Shown here: positions 16,737-23,002 of the stretch, piece by piece
Layout of the letters: the number at the start of each line of letters is the position of its first letter
Numbering within the stretch: the first letter of the stretch is position 1
Origin: Flemingiibacterium sp045636265
GTDB taxonomy: Bacteria; Bacillota; Clostridia; Oscillospirales; CAG-272
NCBI GenBank assembly: GCA_045636265.1
Contig: JAZTXD010000057.1
Span: forward strand, 1 to 32,172
Length of the DNA: 32,172 nucleotides
Direction of reading: 5' to 3'
Position numbers and translations under genes: made by a program
Notes under the pieces: generated by a model
Seen by the model: the letters and a program-made list of their open reading frames with translations, nothing else
Databases searched by the model: none
Told to the model about the DNA's origin: nothing

Positions 16737-16827
16737 AATACGCTTCAGTTGGCGCATCTTGATAAAAAGCGCGTATTCCGACACTATCGGGGGGCGCGCA
16801 TCCCGATGTGAATAAATTAAACTGAAG
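16737..16827 (+). promoter_or_regulatory. Structured leader before cassette gene 3
   Basis: Three complementary pairs lie in 91 bases. AATACGC (16737) pairs with GCGTATT (16771). CTTCAGTT (16743) pairs with AACTGAAG (16820). ATCGGG (16786) pairs with CCCGAT (16802). The second pairing uses the loop of the first, so the two form either a pseudoknot or alternatives. The AACTGAAG arm touches the GGAG ribosome site of the next gene, so pairing could affect its translation. Confidence 0.4.
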
Positions 16828-16839
16828 GAGTTAAACATT

Positions 16840-17595
16840 ATGGGAGAAGACAACTTTGCAATGGGCTATGCCCTCGGACAGGATTCCGGCGGCGGTAACA
16901 ACGGCGGCATGTTTGGCGGCGACGGCTGGTGGGCGCTTATCATCTTTGCCATTATTTTCGGCTGGGGCCGTGGCGGCTTTGGCGGCTACGGTGGCGGCGG
17001 CAGCGGCGGCAGCGGTGGTTGCGAGTGCGGCGGTTCTGCGAGATCTGCCGTGTATGACGGCTTTGCGCTGAACAATCTGGATAGCGGCATCCGAAGCATC
17101 CAGCAGGGCATTTGCGACAGCACCTACTCGCTGAACAACACACTCATGAGCGGCTTCCACGGCGTAGACAACGGTCTTTGCAATTTGAGCAGACAGCTCT
17201 CTGACTGCTGCTGCGAGAACAGAGCTGCGATCGCGCAGGTGCGTTACGACATGGCAACGCAGGCTTGCGAGACGCGCAATGCGATCCAGAACAGCACGCG
17301 GGACATTGTAGACAACGCCAACGCCAACACCAGAAGCATTCTCGATTTCCTTGTGCAGGACAAGATCTCTTCGCTGCAGGCCGAGAACCAGGATCTGCGC
17401 AGAGCCGCTTCGCAGGATCGACAGAATGCGTATCTCACCACATTCATTACGGCACAGAATCAGCAGCTCCGTCAGGAGATTGCACCGGTTCCCGTACCGT
17501 CCTACACAGTGCCCGCCCCGTATCCGTACTGCGTCGGCAGTTCCAATTACGGCGGGCAGAGTGGCTGCGGATGTGGCTGCGGCTGCGGCATCTAA
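16840..17595 (+). CDS. Gly/Cys-rich putative membrane protein (cassette gene 3)
   Basis: Protein of 251 residues of unknown function. A hydrophobic segment WWALIIFAIIFGWG lies at about 28-41, followed by a Gly-rich linker to about 60. A long helical region at 70-200 contains 'DCCCENRAAIAQVRYDMA' and 'ANTRSILDFLVQDKISSLQA', a probable coiled coil. The tail is Pro/Tyr-rich and ends in alternating Gly-Cys. Proteins with the CCCENR block recur in gut Clostridia prophages, from memory. Membrane anchoring, oligomerisation and metal binding by Cys are inferences. A strong ribosome site, GGAG at ten bases, precedes the ATG. Confidence 0.75.
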   Translation: MGEDNFAMGYALGQDSGGGNNGGMFGGDGWWALIIFAIIFGWGRGGFGGYGGGGSGGSGGCECGGSARSAVYDGFALNNLDSGIRSIQQGICDSTYSLNNTLMSGFHGVDNGLCNLSRQLSDCCCENRAAIAQVRYDMATQACETRNAIQNSTRDIVDNANANTRSILDFLVQDKISSLQAENQDLRRAASQDRQNAYLTTFITAQNQQLRQEIAPVPVPSYTVPAPYPYCVGSSNYGGQSGCGCGCGCGI

Positions 17596-17627
17596 CACAA
17601 TCCCCATATCATTGGGTGACTGACATC

Positions 17628-17664
17628 GGAGCGGTGGGCGGTCGCCTGCCGCTCCTGACTTTTT
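17628..17664 (+). terminator. Hairpin with T run between cassette genes 3 and 4
   Basis: GGAGCGG pairs with CCGCTCC, and the stem can extend to about eleven base pairs with two G-U pairs. TGAC and five T residues follow, then the ribosome site of gene 4. It may be a partial terminator or processing site that lowers expression of the last two cassette genes. Confidence 0.5.
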
Positions 17665-17677
17665 GGAGGTATCAACT

Positions 17678-18058
17678 ATGTCAAAATTCAATTGCACACT
17701 GTGCTCGCGGCTCGTGATCAGCGAGGAGGTCACATTTGCGGCTGATACACTCACTGTCAACATTCCCGCGGGCAGCTATGACAACTGCGGCAGATACTGC
17801 ATCGTGATCGCGCAGGCGATTCCGGATGAAACCACGATCAACGCGCCGGTTGTCATCACGATCGGCGACGGAACGGAAGAATATCCGCTTCTGCGCTGTG
17901 ATGGTGCACCGGTTGTTGCGGCTGGTCTTCGCACAAGGACTCGCTACGCAGTACGCGTATCAACATCTGCGACGAGCGGTGCGTTCCAGTTGCTGGGGCG
18001 TATTTGCTGCACGCCCGATAATAGCCTAACCGCTATTGACGGCACAGCGCCGGCATAA
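17678..18058 (+). CDS. Hypothetical protein, beta-rich (cassette gene 4)
   Basis: Protein of 126 residues, with four Cys in the first 45 residues, a likely beta-sandwich profile and the pattern 'LTVNIPAGSYDNCGRYCIVIAQ', 'INAPVVITIGDGTEEYPLLR', 'RTRTRYAVRV' and 'LLGRICC'. Small proteins of this pattern occur in other gut Firmicutes phages, from memory; some could be virion surface proteins, but no evidence decides this. The ATG at 17678 is chosen because GGAGGT lies eight bases upstream; the frame is open to a TTG at 17663. Confidence 0.75.
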   Translation: MSKFNCTLCSRLVISEEVTFAADTLTVNIPAGSYDNCGRYCIVIAQAIPDETTINAPVVITIGDGTEEYPLLRCDGAPVVAAGLRTRTRYAVRVSTSATSGAFQLLGRICCTPDNSLTAIDGTAPA

Positions 18059-18070
18059 AGGAGGTGCGCC

Positions 18071-18778
18071 ATGAATAACCGCATGAAGATGTACATCAAG
18101 AACCAAGTCGAAGACCGCGACGATGACTGGGAGCCTTTTGAGGATCGAAGAAGAAGGGAGCGCACCTACAATCGACGAGATGAAGATGGTCGCTATATGC
18201 CCAAAAACGGCACTCCCTATTCCGAGCGGCGCGAATATCGCGATGATCGGGAGTATGAAACCCGACGCCGCAACGGAAGGAACTATTACCCGGAGGATGC
18301 TTACAACGCCTATCCAAATCGCCGGATAGGATTTGCGGCAGAGGAAGGATGGCAGTATCCCGCTGAAGCAGACCGCGTCTATCAGACCACATACCCGTAC
18401 CCGATCACCAACGAAGCCGAACACCACTTTAGTGGGAAGTACACGCTCGGTCTGGGAGAAAGCAAATCGACTCCTAAGTTCAGCCGGCAGATGGCGGAGG
18501 AATGGGTCGAGAAGATGGAGCGAGCCGAAGGCTCCTCTGGCGAAATCATTCCGCTGGAGCACGCCAGGGAGCTTATGATGAAGCAGGGGTTCCAGTTAGA
18601 TCCGTATGAGTTCTGGGCAGTTCTCAACGCCGTTCGCAGTGACTACGGAAAGGTCTTTGCGAAATACGGATTTTTAGGGAATATGGAATTCCTCGCAGAC
18701 ATGGCGAAAGCATGGATTTGTGATGCAGATGCGGTGCACGAAAAAGCCTCTGCATACCTGATGCATGTCGTAAAATAA
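18071..18778 (+). CDS. Hypothetical protein with Arg/Tyr/Asp-rich N-terminus (cassette gene 5)
   Basis: Protein of 235 residues. Residues 1-110 are low-complexity and rich in Arg, Asp and Tyr, probably disordered. Residues 135-235 form a compact helical domain ('SRQMAEEWVEKMERAEGSSG', 'DPYEFWAVLNAVRSDYGKVF', 'FLADMAKAWICDADAVHEKA'). This C-terminal domain resembles a recurrent uncharacterised domain of Firmicutes phages. GGAGGTG precedes the ATG. It is the last gene before attP, so in the prophage it would be the outermost phage gene at attR. Confidence 0.8.
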   Translation: MNNRMKMYIKNQVEDRDDDWEPFEDRRRRERTYNRRDEDGRYMPKNGTPYSERREYRDDREYETRRRNGRNYYPEDAYNAYPNRRIGFAAEEGWQYPAEADRVYQTTYPYPITNEAEHHFSGKYTLGLGESKSTPKFSRQMAEEWVEKMERAEGSSGEIIPLEHARELMMKQGFQLDPYEFWAVLNAVRSDYGKVFAKYGFLGNMEFLADMAKAWICDADAVHEKASAYLMHVVK

Positions 18779-18786
18779 TGCACCGG

Positions 18787-18830
18787 GCGGCGCTGCGCTA
18801 CGCAGCGTCGCCGCTTCTGTTTCTCATGTT
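18787..18830 (+). terminator. Probable terminator after the cassette
   Basis: GCGGCG then CTGCG pair with CGCAG and CGCCGC around a CTA loop, with a three-base bulge on the 3' side. A T-rich stretch follows. The hairpin is strong but the T tract is interrupted, so termination efficiency is uncertain. Confidence 0.65.
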
Positions 18831-18889
18831 TGCGTCATCTGTGCATTACCAATTGCAAAAAACATGTAAATATCTAGATAATATCAAGT

Positions 18890-18934
18890 CTTTTAAGCAG
18901 GGTGTCCGGAGTTCGAATCTCCGGCGGGTCACCA
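18890..18934 (+). other. attP core: 3' half of a tRNA-Lys(UUU) gene
   Basis: The sequence from CTTTTAA (a Lys anticodon loop) through GCAGG, a complete T arm (CGGAG, loop TTCGAAT, CTCCG), an acceptor 3' strand and CCA is a tRNA 3' half. The 5' half is missing, because CCTGC should precede the loop but AAGT is found, so this is not a tRNA gene by itself. Phages that integrate into tRNA genes carry this piece so that the host gene is rebuilt. It lies beside the integrase gene. The exact crossover point within the 45 bases is unknown. Confidence 0.9.
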
Positions 18935-18943
18935 AGTTTTTAG

Positions 18944-18974
18944 CACCGAAAACGCGGAGTTTTCGGTGTTTTTT
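18944..18974 (+). terminator. Rho-independent terminator downstream of attP
   Basis: CACCGAAAAC pairs with GTTTTCGGTG over ten base pairs with a five-base loop, followed by six T residues. It stands ten bases after the tRNA CCA. After integration it would serve as the terminator of the rebuilt host tRNA-Lys gene and also insulate the integrase region. Confidence 0.92.
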
Positions 18975-19024
18975 GTGTTTTACGGCAACTTTCAGAACTT
19001 TCAACAAAATCTCCGTATGAACAA

Positions 19025-19092
19025 AAACGAGCAAAAACGAGCAAAAATGACGATACTTTTGCATCAGTAAGTGCATCAGTAAATCGTCATTT
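19025..19092. repeat. Direct and inverted repeats between attP and integrase
   Basis: TGCATCAGTAA occurs twice at 19060 and 19072, twelve bases apart, and ACGAGCAAAAA occurs twice just upstream. AAATGACGAT (19045) is the reverse complement of ATCGTCATTT (19083). The direct repeats are good candidates for integrase arm sites. Read on the minus strand, the inverted pair followed by T-rich sequence could also terminate the integrase message, because the hairpin overlaps its stop codon. Confidence 0.6.
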
Positions 19093-20193
19093 CTGCGAGT
19101 CGTTTTCGCTCGTGTTTTTTTGTATATAGGCGTTGAGCGCGCCGCCGATGCGCTGGCGCTTCTGCTCTCTGAGGTGCGTATAGATATCTTTGGTCACCAC
19201 AATCGAAGAATGCCCCAAAATTGTCTTTGCGCTCATCTCATCGATGCCGGCATCATCCAGCATTGACGCGTATGCGTGCCGGAATTGGTGTGGCGTGACT
19301 GTTGCCTTGTAGGTAGTCGAAACATATGTGCGCCCGTTTGCGCCTTTTCGCTCTGTGTGCTCTGCTTCTGCGAGTCCCACCTCGCGGCAAAAATTCAGCC
19401 ATTGCTTGCGGAATTGAATTTTTGTGAGAGGTTTCTCGCCGCCAAAAACATAGCCGCTCTGCCCTACCGGCAGCACGCGATCCAGAATATCCAGCAGATC
19501 GACAACGCGCACGCCTGCCTCCGTTTTGGGGCTTTTTATCAGAGGCTGATTGCCCTCGTAGTAAACCGATTTATTTACTGTGATCGTTTTTGCTACTCTG
19601 TCGATGTCCTCCCATCGCAGCGCAAGCAGTTCGCCTCGCCGCAATCCGGTGTACAGCAGGAAATAGGCGAACAGACCCATCGCGCTCTCCGTGTTTGGCG
19701 TAACCTGCGCGAGCTGCTCATCCGTCGGCGGGTTTCTCCGCTTCTGCGGCAATCCGGAGGGGATGCGAACCGCAGCGCACGGATTGTACGCAAGGCCGCT
19801 GCCGGGGCGCGTGATCGCGTAGTCCATAATCATTCGCATCATGTCCAAATGGATTTGAACCGTCCGCCGCGCATAGCCTTGATCCGCGAGTTGGCGCACC
19901 CATGCTTGCACCTCGTCCGCTGTGATGTCGTGCAGATAGCGGTCGCCGAAGTGTTCCTTTGCTCGCCGAAGCGGCGCAGCGTAAACTTTATTCGCGTTAT
20001 AGGTTGTCTGCGTAGCATGGTAGGAGTCCCAAGCATCGGCAGCACGGAAGAAGCGCCCGCCTGCCTCCTTTTCGGCGCTGAACTCGGCGATCTTCTTTTT
20101 GACGATGCTTTTTGTTTTTCCGTAAAACGCTTTACGCGTGCCGGTCGCAAGCGTGATGTATTCGACCCATAGGCCGTCTTTTCGCTGATGCAT
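19087..20193 (-). CDS. int: Tyrosine integrase
   Basis: Site-specific recombinase of 368 residues that joins attP to the host attB. It has an N-terminal arm-binding domain (about 1-50, with YGKTKSIVKKKI), a core-binding domain (about 52-140) and a catalytic domain (about 155-350). The catalytic set is Arg185 (TGLRRGEL), Lys223 (SPKTEAGVR), His302-Arg305 (HQFRH), His328 (LGHSS) and Tyr338 (DIYTH). It is complete and should be active. It is read toward attP. The upstream HTH gene lies nine bases away in the same direction. Confidence 0.96.
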   Translation of the reverse strand: MHQRKDGLWVEYITLATGTRKAFYGKTKSIVKKKIAEFSAEKEAGGRFFRAADAWDSYHATQTTYNANKVYAAPLRRAKEHFGDRYLHDITADEVQAWVRQLADQGYARRTVQIHLDMMRMIMDYAITRPGSGLAYNPCAAVRIPSGLPQKRRNPPTDEQLAQVTPNTESAMGLFAYFLLYTGLRRGELLALRWEDIDRVAKTITVNKSVYYEGNQPLIKSPKTEAGVRVVDLLDILDRVLPVGQSGYVFGGEKPLTKIQFRKQWLNFCREVGLAEAEHTERKGANGRTYVSTTYKATVTPHQFRHAYASMLDDAGIDEMSAKTILGHSSIVVTKDIYTHLREQKRQRIGGALNAYIQKNTSENDSQK

Positions 20194-20202
20194 AATATCA
20201 CC

Positions 20203-20736
20203 TTATTTCTCACCGGGCACAACATTTTGCCTTTCTAGAAGCATATCAACCAGACGCGCCTTGCGATTGTTCTCTGCCCATAAATTCTCGTTTTCTCTTC
20301 GATAGTAGTCCAGCTGCTGCATGAGGTAATCGATCTTGCGCTGGGCTTCATCGCGGATCGCCTGGATTTCCACTTTCGTCGCATCGATGCGCTGCGACTC
20401 ACTGCCGGAGTGCTGCTCTTCAAATGCGAGATAACAAGGGTATTGATTGCTGCTGCCGATGATGGCATCTTCGATCAGACGCGCCGTCTCGCGCATGATG
20501 TCTTGCGTACAATTCTGCGCCATCAACTTTTCGATAGTCTTGAGCGATACCTTTGATTTTTCCGCGATGTCTACATTAGTCAGACCGTTCACTGTCTTCA
20601 TGTCGCGCATAAATTCGCACCAACGCTCAAGCGTCATGGCAGAGGTGCGGGGGCCATCGCATTTTTTCTCCATGCGCAGATGGCACTGCAAACACCGGTT
20701 ATAGGGCTTGCTTGCGTAGTCTGTGTTCCGTTTCAT
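20203..20736 (-). CDS. HTH protein with N-terminal Cys cluster and C-terminal coiled coil
   Basis: Protein of 177 residues. Cys15, Cys18 and Cys26 near the N-terminus ('NRCLQCHLRMEKKCDG') may bind metal. 'MTLERWCEFMRDMKTVNGLT' runs into a helix-turn-helix (about 50-75, NVDIAEKSKVSLKTIEKLM). Residues 120-170 are a coiled coil. Similar proteins lie beside integrases in Clostridia mobile elements, from memory, but their function is not known to me. It shares a direction and probably a promoter with integrase. A role as integration or excision regulator is only inferred from position. Confidence 0.75.
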   Translation of the reverse strand: MKRNTDYASKPYNRCLQCHLRMEKKCDGPRTSAMTLERWCEFMRDMKTVNGLTNVDIAEKSKVSLKTIEKLMAQNCTQDIMRETARLIEDAIIGSSNQYPCYLAFEEQHSGSESQRIDATKVEIQAIRDEAQRKIDYLMQQLDYYRRENENLWAENNRKARLVDMLLERQNVVPGEK

Positions 20737-20796
20737 TTAGCCTCCCATTTCCGCATCATGCGCGGATAAAACCGCGTTGTAAAGGAAATTTATCCG

Positions 20797-20802
20797 ATTA
20801 TA
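20797..20802 (-). promoter_or_regulatory. Possible -10 box for the HTH-integrase operon
   Basis: Read on the minus strand this is TATAAT, a perfect -10 hexamer, about 60 bases before the start of the HTH gene. No good -35 box lies 16 to 18 bases further upstream, so it may need an activator or be chance. A short hairpin (CGCGG with CCGCG) lies between it and the gene. Confidence 0.4.
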
Positions 20803-20853
20803 TGACGGACAAAATCCTCGCACGATGCGCTGTATTTTCCATCTTGATTGTGG

Positions 20854-20956
20854 TAGGCTTTAATCAGCCTAAGTGCTGGAGCCGTGGGGCAGACAGTTTG
20901 CCGACCGATGCCTCGCGGCTCAATTTTACAGAATGTGCTTTACAGAGATAAAGCAC
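20854..20956 (+). promoter_or_regulatory. Tandem-hairpin leader before the 52-residue gene
   Basis: Three hairpins follow one another. TAGGCT pairs with AGCCTA around six bases (20854-20871). The 13-base arm starting GAGCCGTG (20879) pairs with TGCCTCGCGGCTC (20909) with two non-Watson-Crick G-T positions and a 17-base loop, then AATTTT follows. GTGCTTTA (20935) pairs perfectly with TAAAGCAC (20949) around CAGAGA. A strong ribosome site and the ATG of the small gene follow within 25 bases. The arrangement suggests a cis-acting RNA or an attenuator; no known riboswitch class is recognised. Confidence 0.5.
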
Positions 20957-20980
20957 TGCGCTACAAAAGGAGGAAATACC

Positions 20981-21139
20981 ATGCTCGTCACGGTACGCCG
21001 TAAGGTCAAAGTTCACAAGCGCCGCAAGTCCGCGATCGATCGCCGCAGAAAAGAAGAGCTGCGCGTTTTGGTCGAGCGACTAGATCCAAGCATGTATTAC
21101 GACGCTATCGGTTATCTCAAGGTTTTGGCTGCATGTTAG
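20981..21139 (+). CDS. Small basic protein of unknown function
   Basis: Protein of 52 residues. The first 27 residues are very rich in Arg and Lys (for example 'RRKVKVHKRRKSAIDRRRK'), and the rest is a likely helix ending 'YDAIGYLKVLAAC'. A nucleic-acid binding role is plausible from charge alone. The AAAGGAGG ribosome site eight bases before the ATG is one of the best in the genome, which argues that it is real despite its size. Its stop overlaps by four bases the stop of the convergent exonuclease gene. A long structured leader precedes it. Confidence 0.65.
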   Translation: MLVTVRRKVKVHKRRKSAIDRRRKEELRVLVERLDPSMYYDAIGYLKVLAAC

Positions 21140-22134
21140 TCTAAATCATCTTGAATCATAGAATAAAAAGTGTTTTCAGATAGTATCTCAATGTCTTGAC
21201 CAGAAAGGCGAAGCTGTTCAGCTTTCTTTTGCTTATTGCTTTTTCCGTCCTTGATTGTTGTGCAGTAGTCGTTATTGCCTAACACAAGAAAATCTGTTTT
21301 TTTTGTAACATTATCGCTGCAAATTCCGCCCATATTAACAACAATTTGCATGGCGTCCTTTCTGTTCATTTTTGACAGCGTTCCGGTAAAGACAAAGCAC
21401 TTCCCATAGATAGCAGTAGTAGAATCAATGTCCGTATTGCAAGATATAATATCCGCCGCTTTAACTCCGGGTTTGTGCTTTTTGATTTCAAATGCCTGCA
21501 CATCAATTCCGCAACCGCGAGCGGCTGAAATTAATCGCCCATAGCACGCCTGTGTATCGGCGGCATCCTGAAGCGCTCTGTGCGCAACATTGGAACCAAT
21601 TCCGAACCGCGCAACCAGATCTTTCAACCTATGATGCTTTTCATCCGGGAAGAGGCGGCGACTAAGCCGCATTGTGTCGATATAATCATTTTGGAATTTC
21701 GGACGGTCATTAAGTTCGCATTGATCATAAATAAAATTAATATCAAAGCTTACATTGTGACCGACAAGCACATCGCTTCCGATAAATCCCAGATAATCGT
21801 CCAGCACTTCGTTGATTGCTGGTGCATCCACAAGCATTTCGTTTGTTATCCCTGTCAGATCTGTGATAAAACTGCTGATTTCATCAGCAGGTCTTACCAG
21901 TTGCTGATATGTGTCTGTTACGGCACCGTTGCGAACACGAAGAGCTGCCACTTCAATTATGGAATCCCATTGAGGATCGAGTCCGGTAGTTTCAAGGTCG
22001 ATAACGGTATAATTACATAGATCGCGGAGGAGGCTTTTGCCTTTATGGCGAACATACGGCTTTTCATCGATCTCTGCGCTGCACTCTCCGCTTAACAGAT
22101 CATGTAGCCATTGCGGAACAATCTCAATACTCAT
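21136..22134 (-). CDS. DEDDh exonuclease (DnaQ-like) fused to a BRCT domain
   Basis: Protein of 332 residues. The exonuclease domain spans about 41-205: Asp46 and Glu48 in VIDLETTGL, Asp131 in GHNVSFDINFI, and His185-Asp190 in HRALQDAAD make a complete DEDDh set. A BRCT domain follows at about 241-328 ('YGKCFVFTGTLSKMNRKDA', 'TDFLVLG'). Such fusions act on 3' ends of DNA or RNA, and BRCT domains bind DNA ends or partner proteins. The gene is visibly AT-richer than its surroundings and sits alone between integrase and switch regions, suggesting recent transfer as an accessory gene. Its role for phage or lysogen is unknown. Confidence 0.9.
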   Translation of the reverse strand: MSIEIVPQWLHDLLSGECSAEIDEKPYVRHKGKSLLRDLCNYTVIDLETTGLDPQWDSIIEVAALRVRNGAVTDTYQQLVRPADEISSFITDLTGITNEMLVDAPAINEVLDDYLGFIGSDVLVGHNVSFDINFIYDQCELNDRPKFQNDYIDTMRLSRRLFPDEKHHRLKDLVARFGIGSNVAHRALQDAADTQACYGRLISAARGCGIDVQAFEIKKHKPGVKAADIISCNTDIDSTTAIYGKCFVFTGTLSKMNRKDAMQIVVNMGGICSDNVTKKTDFLVLGNNDYCTTIKDGKSNKQKKAEQLRLSGQDIEILSENTFYSMIQDDLD

Positions 22135-22180
22135 ACAAACAATCCTTTCTCGACATTGCTGCGTTAGGAGCGCAAATTAA

Positions 22181-22324
22181 ATGGACGACTATCAAGTAAT
22201 GCAATTATTTCAAACCATAAACGCAGATCAGCGTGCTGCGCTTATTTGTCTTGCGCAAGACCTTTTGCGGCAGCAAGAAGGATCGTGCGATTCTCCGGAG
22301 AAAGTTTCCCAAACAACTCGGTAA
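22181..22324 (+). CDS. Possible small ORF encoding a repressor-tail-like helix
   Basis: An ATG with AGGAG about ten bases upstream opens a 47-residue frame beginning MDDYQVMQLFQTINADQRAA. The segment resembles the C-terminal helix pattern of the neighbouring repressor (LFGKLSPENRTILLAAAKGL), which is used for dimer contacts in many XRE-type regulators. Its 3' part overlaps the end of the repressor gene on the other strand. The shared LAQD letters there arise from a 14-base palindrome at 22248-22261. The frame may be fortuitous. Confidence 0.3.
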   Translation: MDDYQVMQLFQTINADQRAALICLAQDLLRQQEGSCDSPEKVSQTTR

Positions 22325-22655
22325 GTTCTACCAGATCAGCCTCGTCTTTGGACGGGGCTGATTTTTTTTGTTCTTTGGCATAGGCTGCAAACTCCATGAT
22401 TTCACGGTACATCGAATCATCAATGCCGAAATGCTCGCCGCCGTCCAAAAGCGCGTAACTGATTTCCTGCTTGCGACCAAGAACATAGTCAAGTGATACG
22501 CTAAAATAATCCGCTATTTTTTTGAGCGTTGTTAAGTCTGGTTCTCTAGCTCCGCGCTCCCATTGCGAAATTGTATTTTGTGCCACACCCATTGCTTTGC
22601 CAAAGTCGGCTTGGCTAATTTTGTTGAGTTTTCTTAGCTCGGCAATTCGATTCAT
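22242..22655 (-). CDS. CI-like XRE-family repressor
   Basis: Protein of 137 residues that should hold the lysogenic state. The HTH lies at about residues 3-57 ('MNRIAELRKLNKISQADFGK', 'VAQNTISQWERGAREPD', 'LKKIADYFSVSLDYVLGRK'). A linker and a C-terminal helical dimer region (about 105-135) follow. There is no S24 peptidase domain, so induction is not by ordinary RecA-stimulated self-cleavage. The ATG at 22655 is preferred over a GTG nine bases upstream because GAGGTGAT precedes it. The gene is divergent from the Cro-like gene across a region of palindromes. Confidence 0.88.
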   Translation of the reverse strand: MNRIAELRKLNKISQADFGKAMGVAQNTISQWERGAREPDLTTLKKIADYFSVSLDYVLGRKQEISYALLDGGEHFGIDDSMYREIMEFAAYAKEQKKSAPSKDEADLVELTELFGKLSPENRTILLAAAKGLAQDK

Positions 22656-22662
22656 AAGGATC

Positions 22663-22695
22663 ACCTCGTTTTGAGGTTATCACGGACAGTGATAA
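22663..22695. promoter_or_regulatory. Operator-like palindromes before the repressor gene
   Basis: ACCTC and GAGGT flank GTTTT (22663-22677), overlapping the repressor ribosome site. TTATCAC and GTGATAA flank GGACA (22677-22695), a perfect seven-base inverted repeat. Both are good candidates for binding by the repressor or Cro-like protein and would allow autoregulation. Confidence 0.65.
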
Positions 22696-22731
22696 TTTGC
22701 AAGAAAAAACAAAAAATATCTCAAATCGTGC

Positions 22732-22760
22732 TTGACATCTCATCTCGAATGCGCTATTAT
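22732..22760 (+). promoter_or_regulatory. Rightward early promoter (PR-like)
   Basis: TTGACA at 22732-22737 and TATTAT at 22755-22760 are separated by exactly 17 bases, the best consensus promoter in the window. It lies about 40 bases before the Cro-like gene and should drive the whole early region to the right. CTCA-containing half sites overlap it. Confidence 0.9.
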
Positions 22761-22770
22761 TTGGCTATAA

Positions 22771-22781
22771 CTCAATTTGAG
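22771..22781. promoter_or_regulatory. Operator-like palindrome downstream of PR
   Basis: CTCAA-T-TTGAG is an 11-base palindrome starting eleven bases after the -10 box. A half site CTCAAA lies at 22720. The same CTC...GAG geometry appears in the palindrome at 22663, suggesting one regulator binds both sides of the switch. Confidence 0.6.
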
Positions 22782-22801
22782 ATATCGAGGTGAGCAAATA
22801 A

Positions 22802-23002
22802 ATGAGATTAAAAGAAATTCGCAAATCTTCTGGGCTGACACAATCCGATTTGGCGATTGCTGTAGGCATGGCGCAAAATACAATTTCGCAGTGGGAAAAT
22901 GGAGAGCGGTTGGTTCGTTCTGATAAGCTTCCGAAACTGGCGCAGGCCTTAGGCTGTACGATCGACGCTCTGTTCGATGACTCGACTGAGGAGGTGTGCT
23001 GA
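22802..23002 (+). CDS. Cro-like XRE regulator
   Basis: Protein of 66 residues made almost entirely of one HTH domain ('MRLKEIRKSSGLTQSDLAIA', 'MAQNTISQWENGERLV', then 'DKLPKLAQALGCTIDALF'). It is the first gene from the rightward promoter and divergent from the repressor, the Cro position. It is a close paralogue of the HTH protein at 23797. GAGGTGA lies seven bases before the ATG. Its stop overlaps the next start (TGATG). Confidence 0.88.
   Translation: MRLKEIRKSSGLTQSDLAIAVGMAQNTISQWENGERLVRSDKLPKLAQALGCTIDALFDDSTEEVC

Noticed and set aside
18890..18934. A tRNA-Lys gene
   Set aside because: Only the 3' half is present. The D arm, the 5' acceptor strand and the anticodon 5' strand are missing, so it is an attachment site and not a working tRNA.
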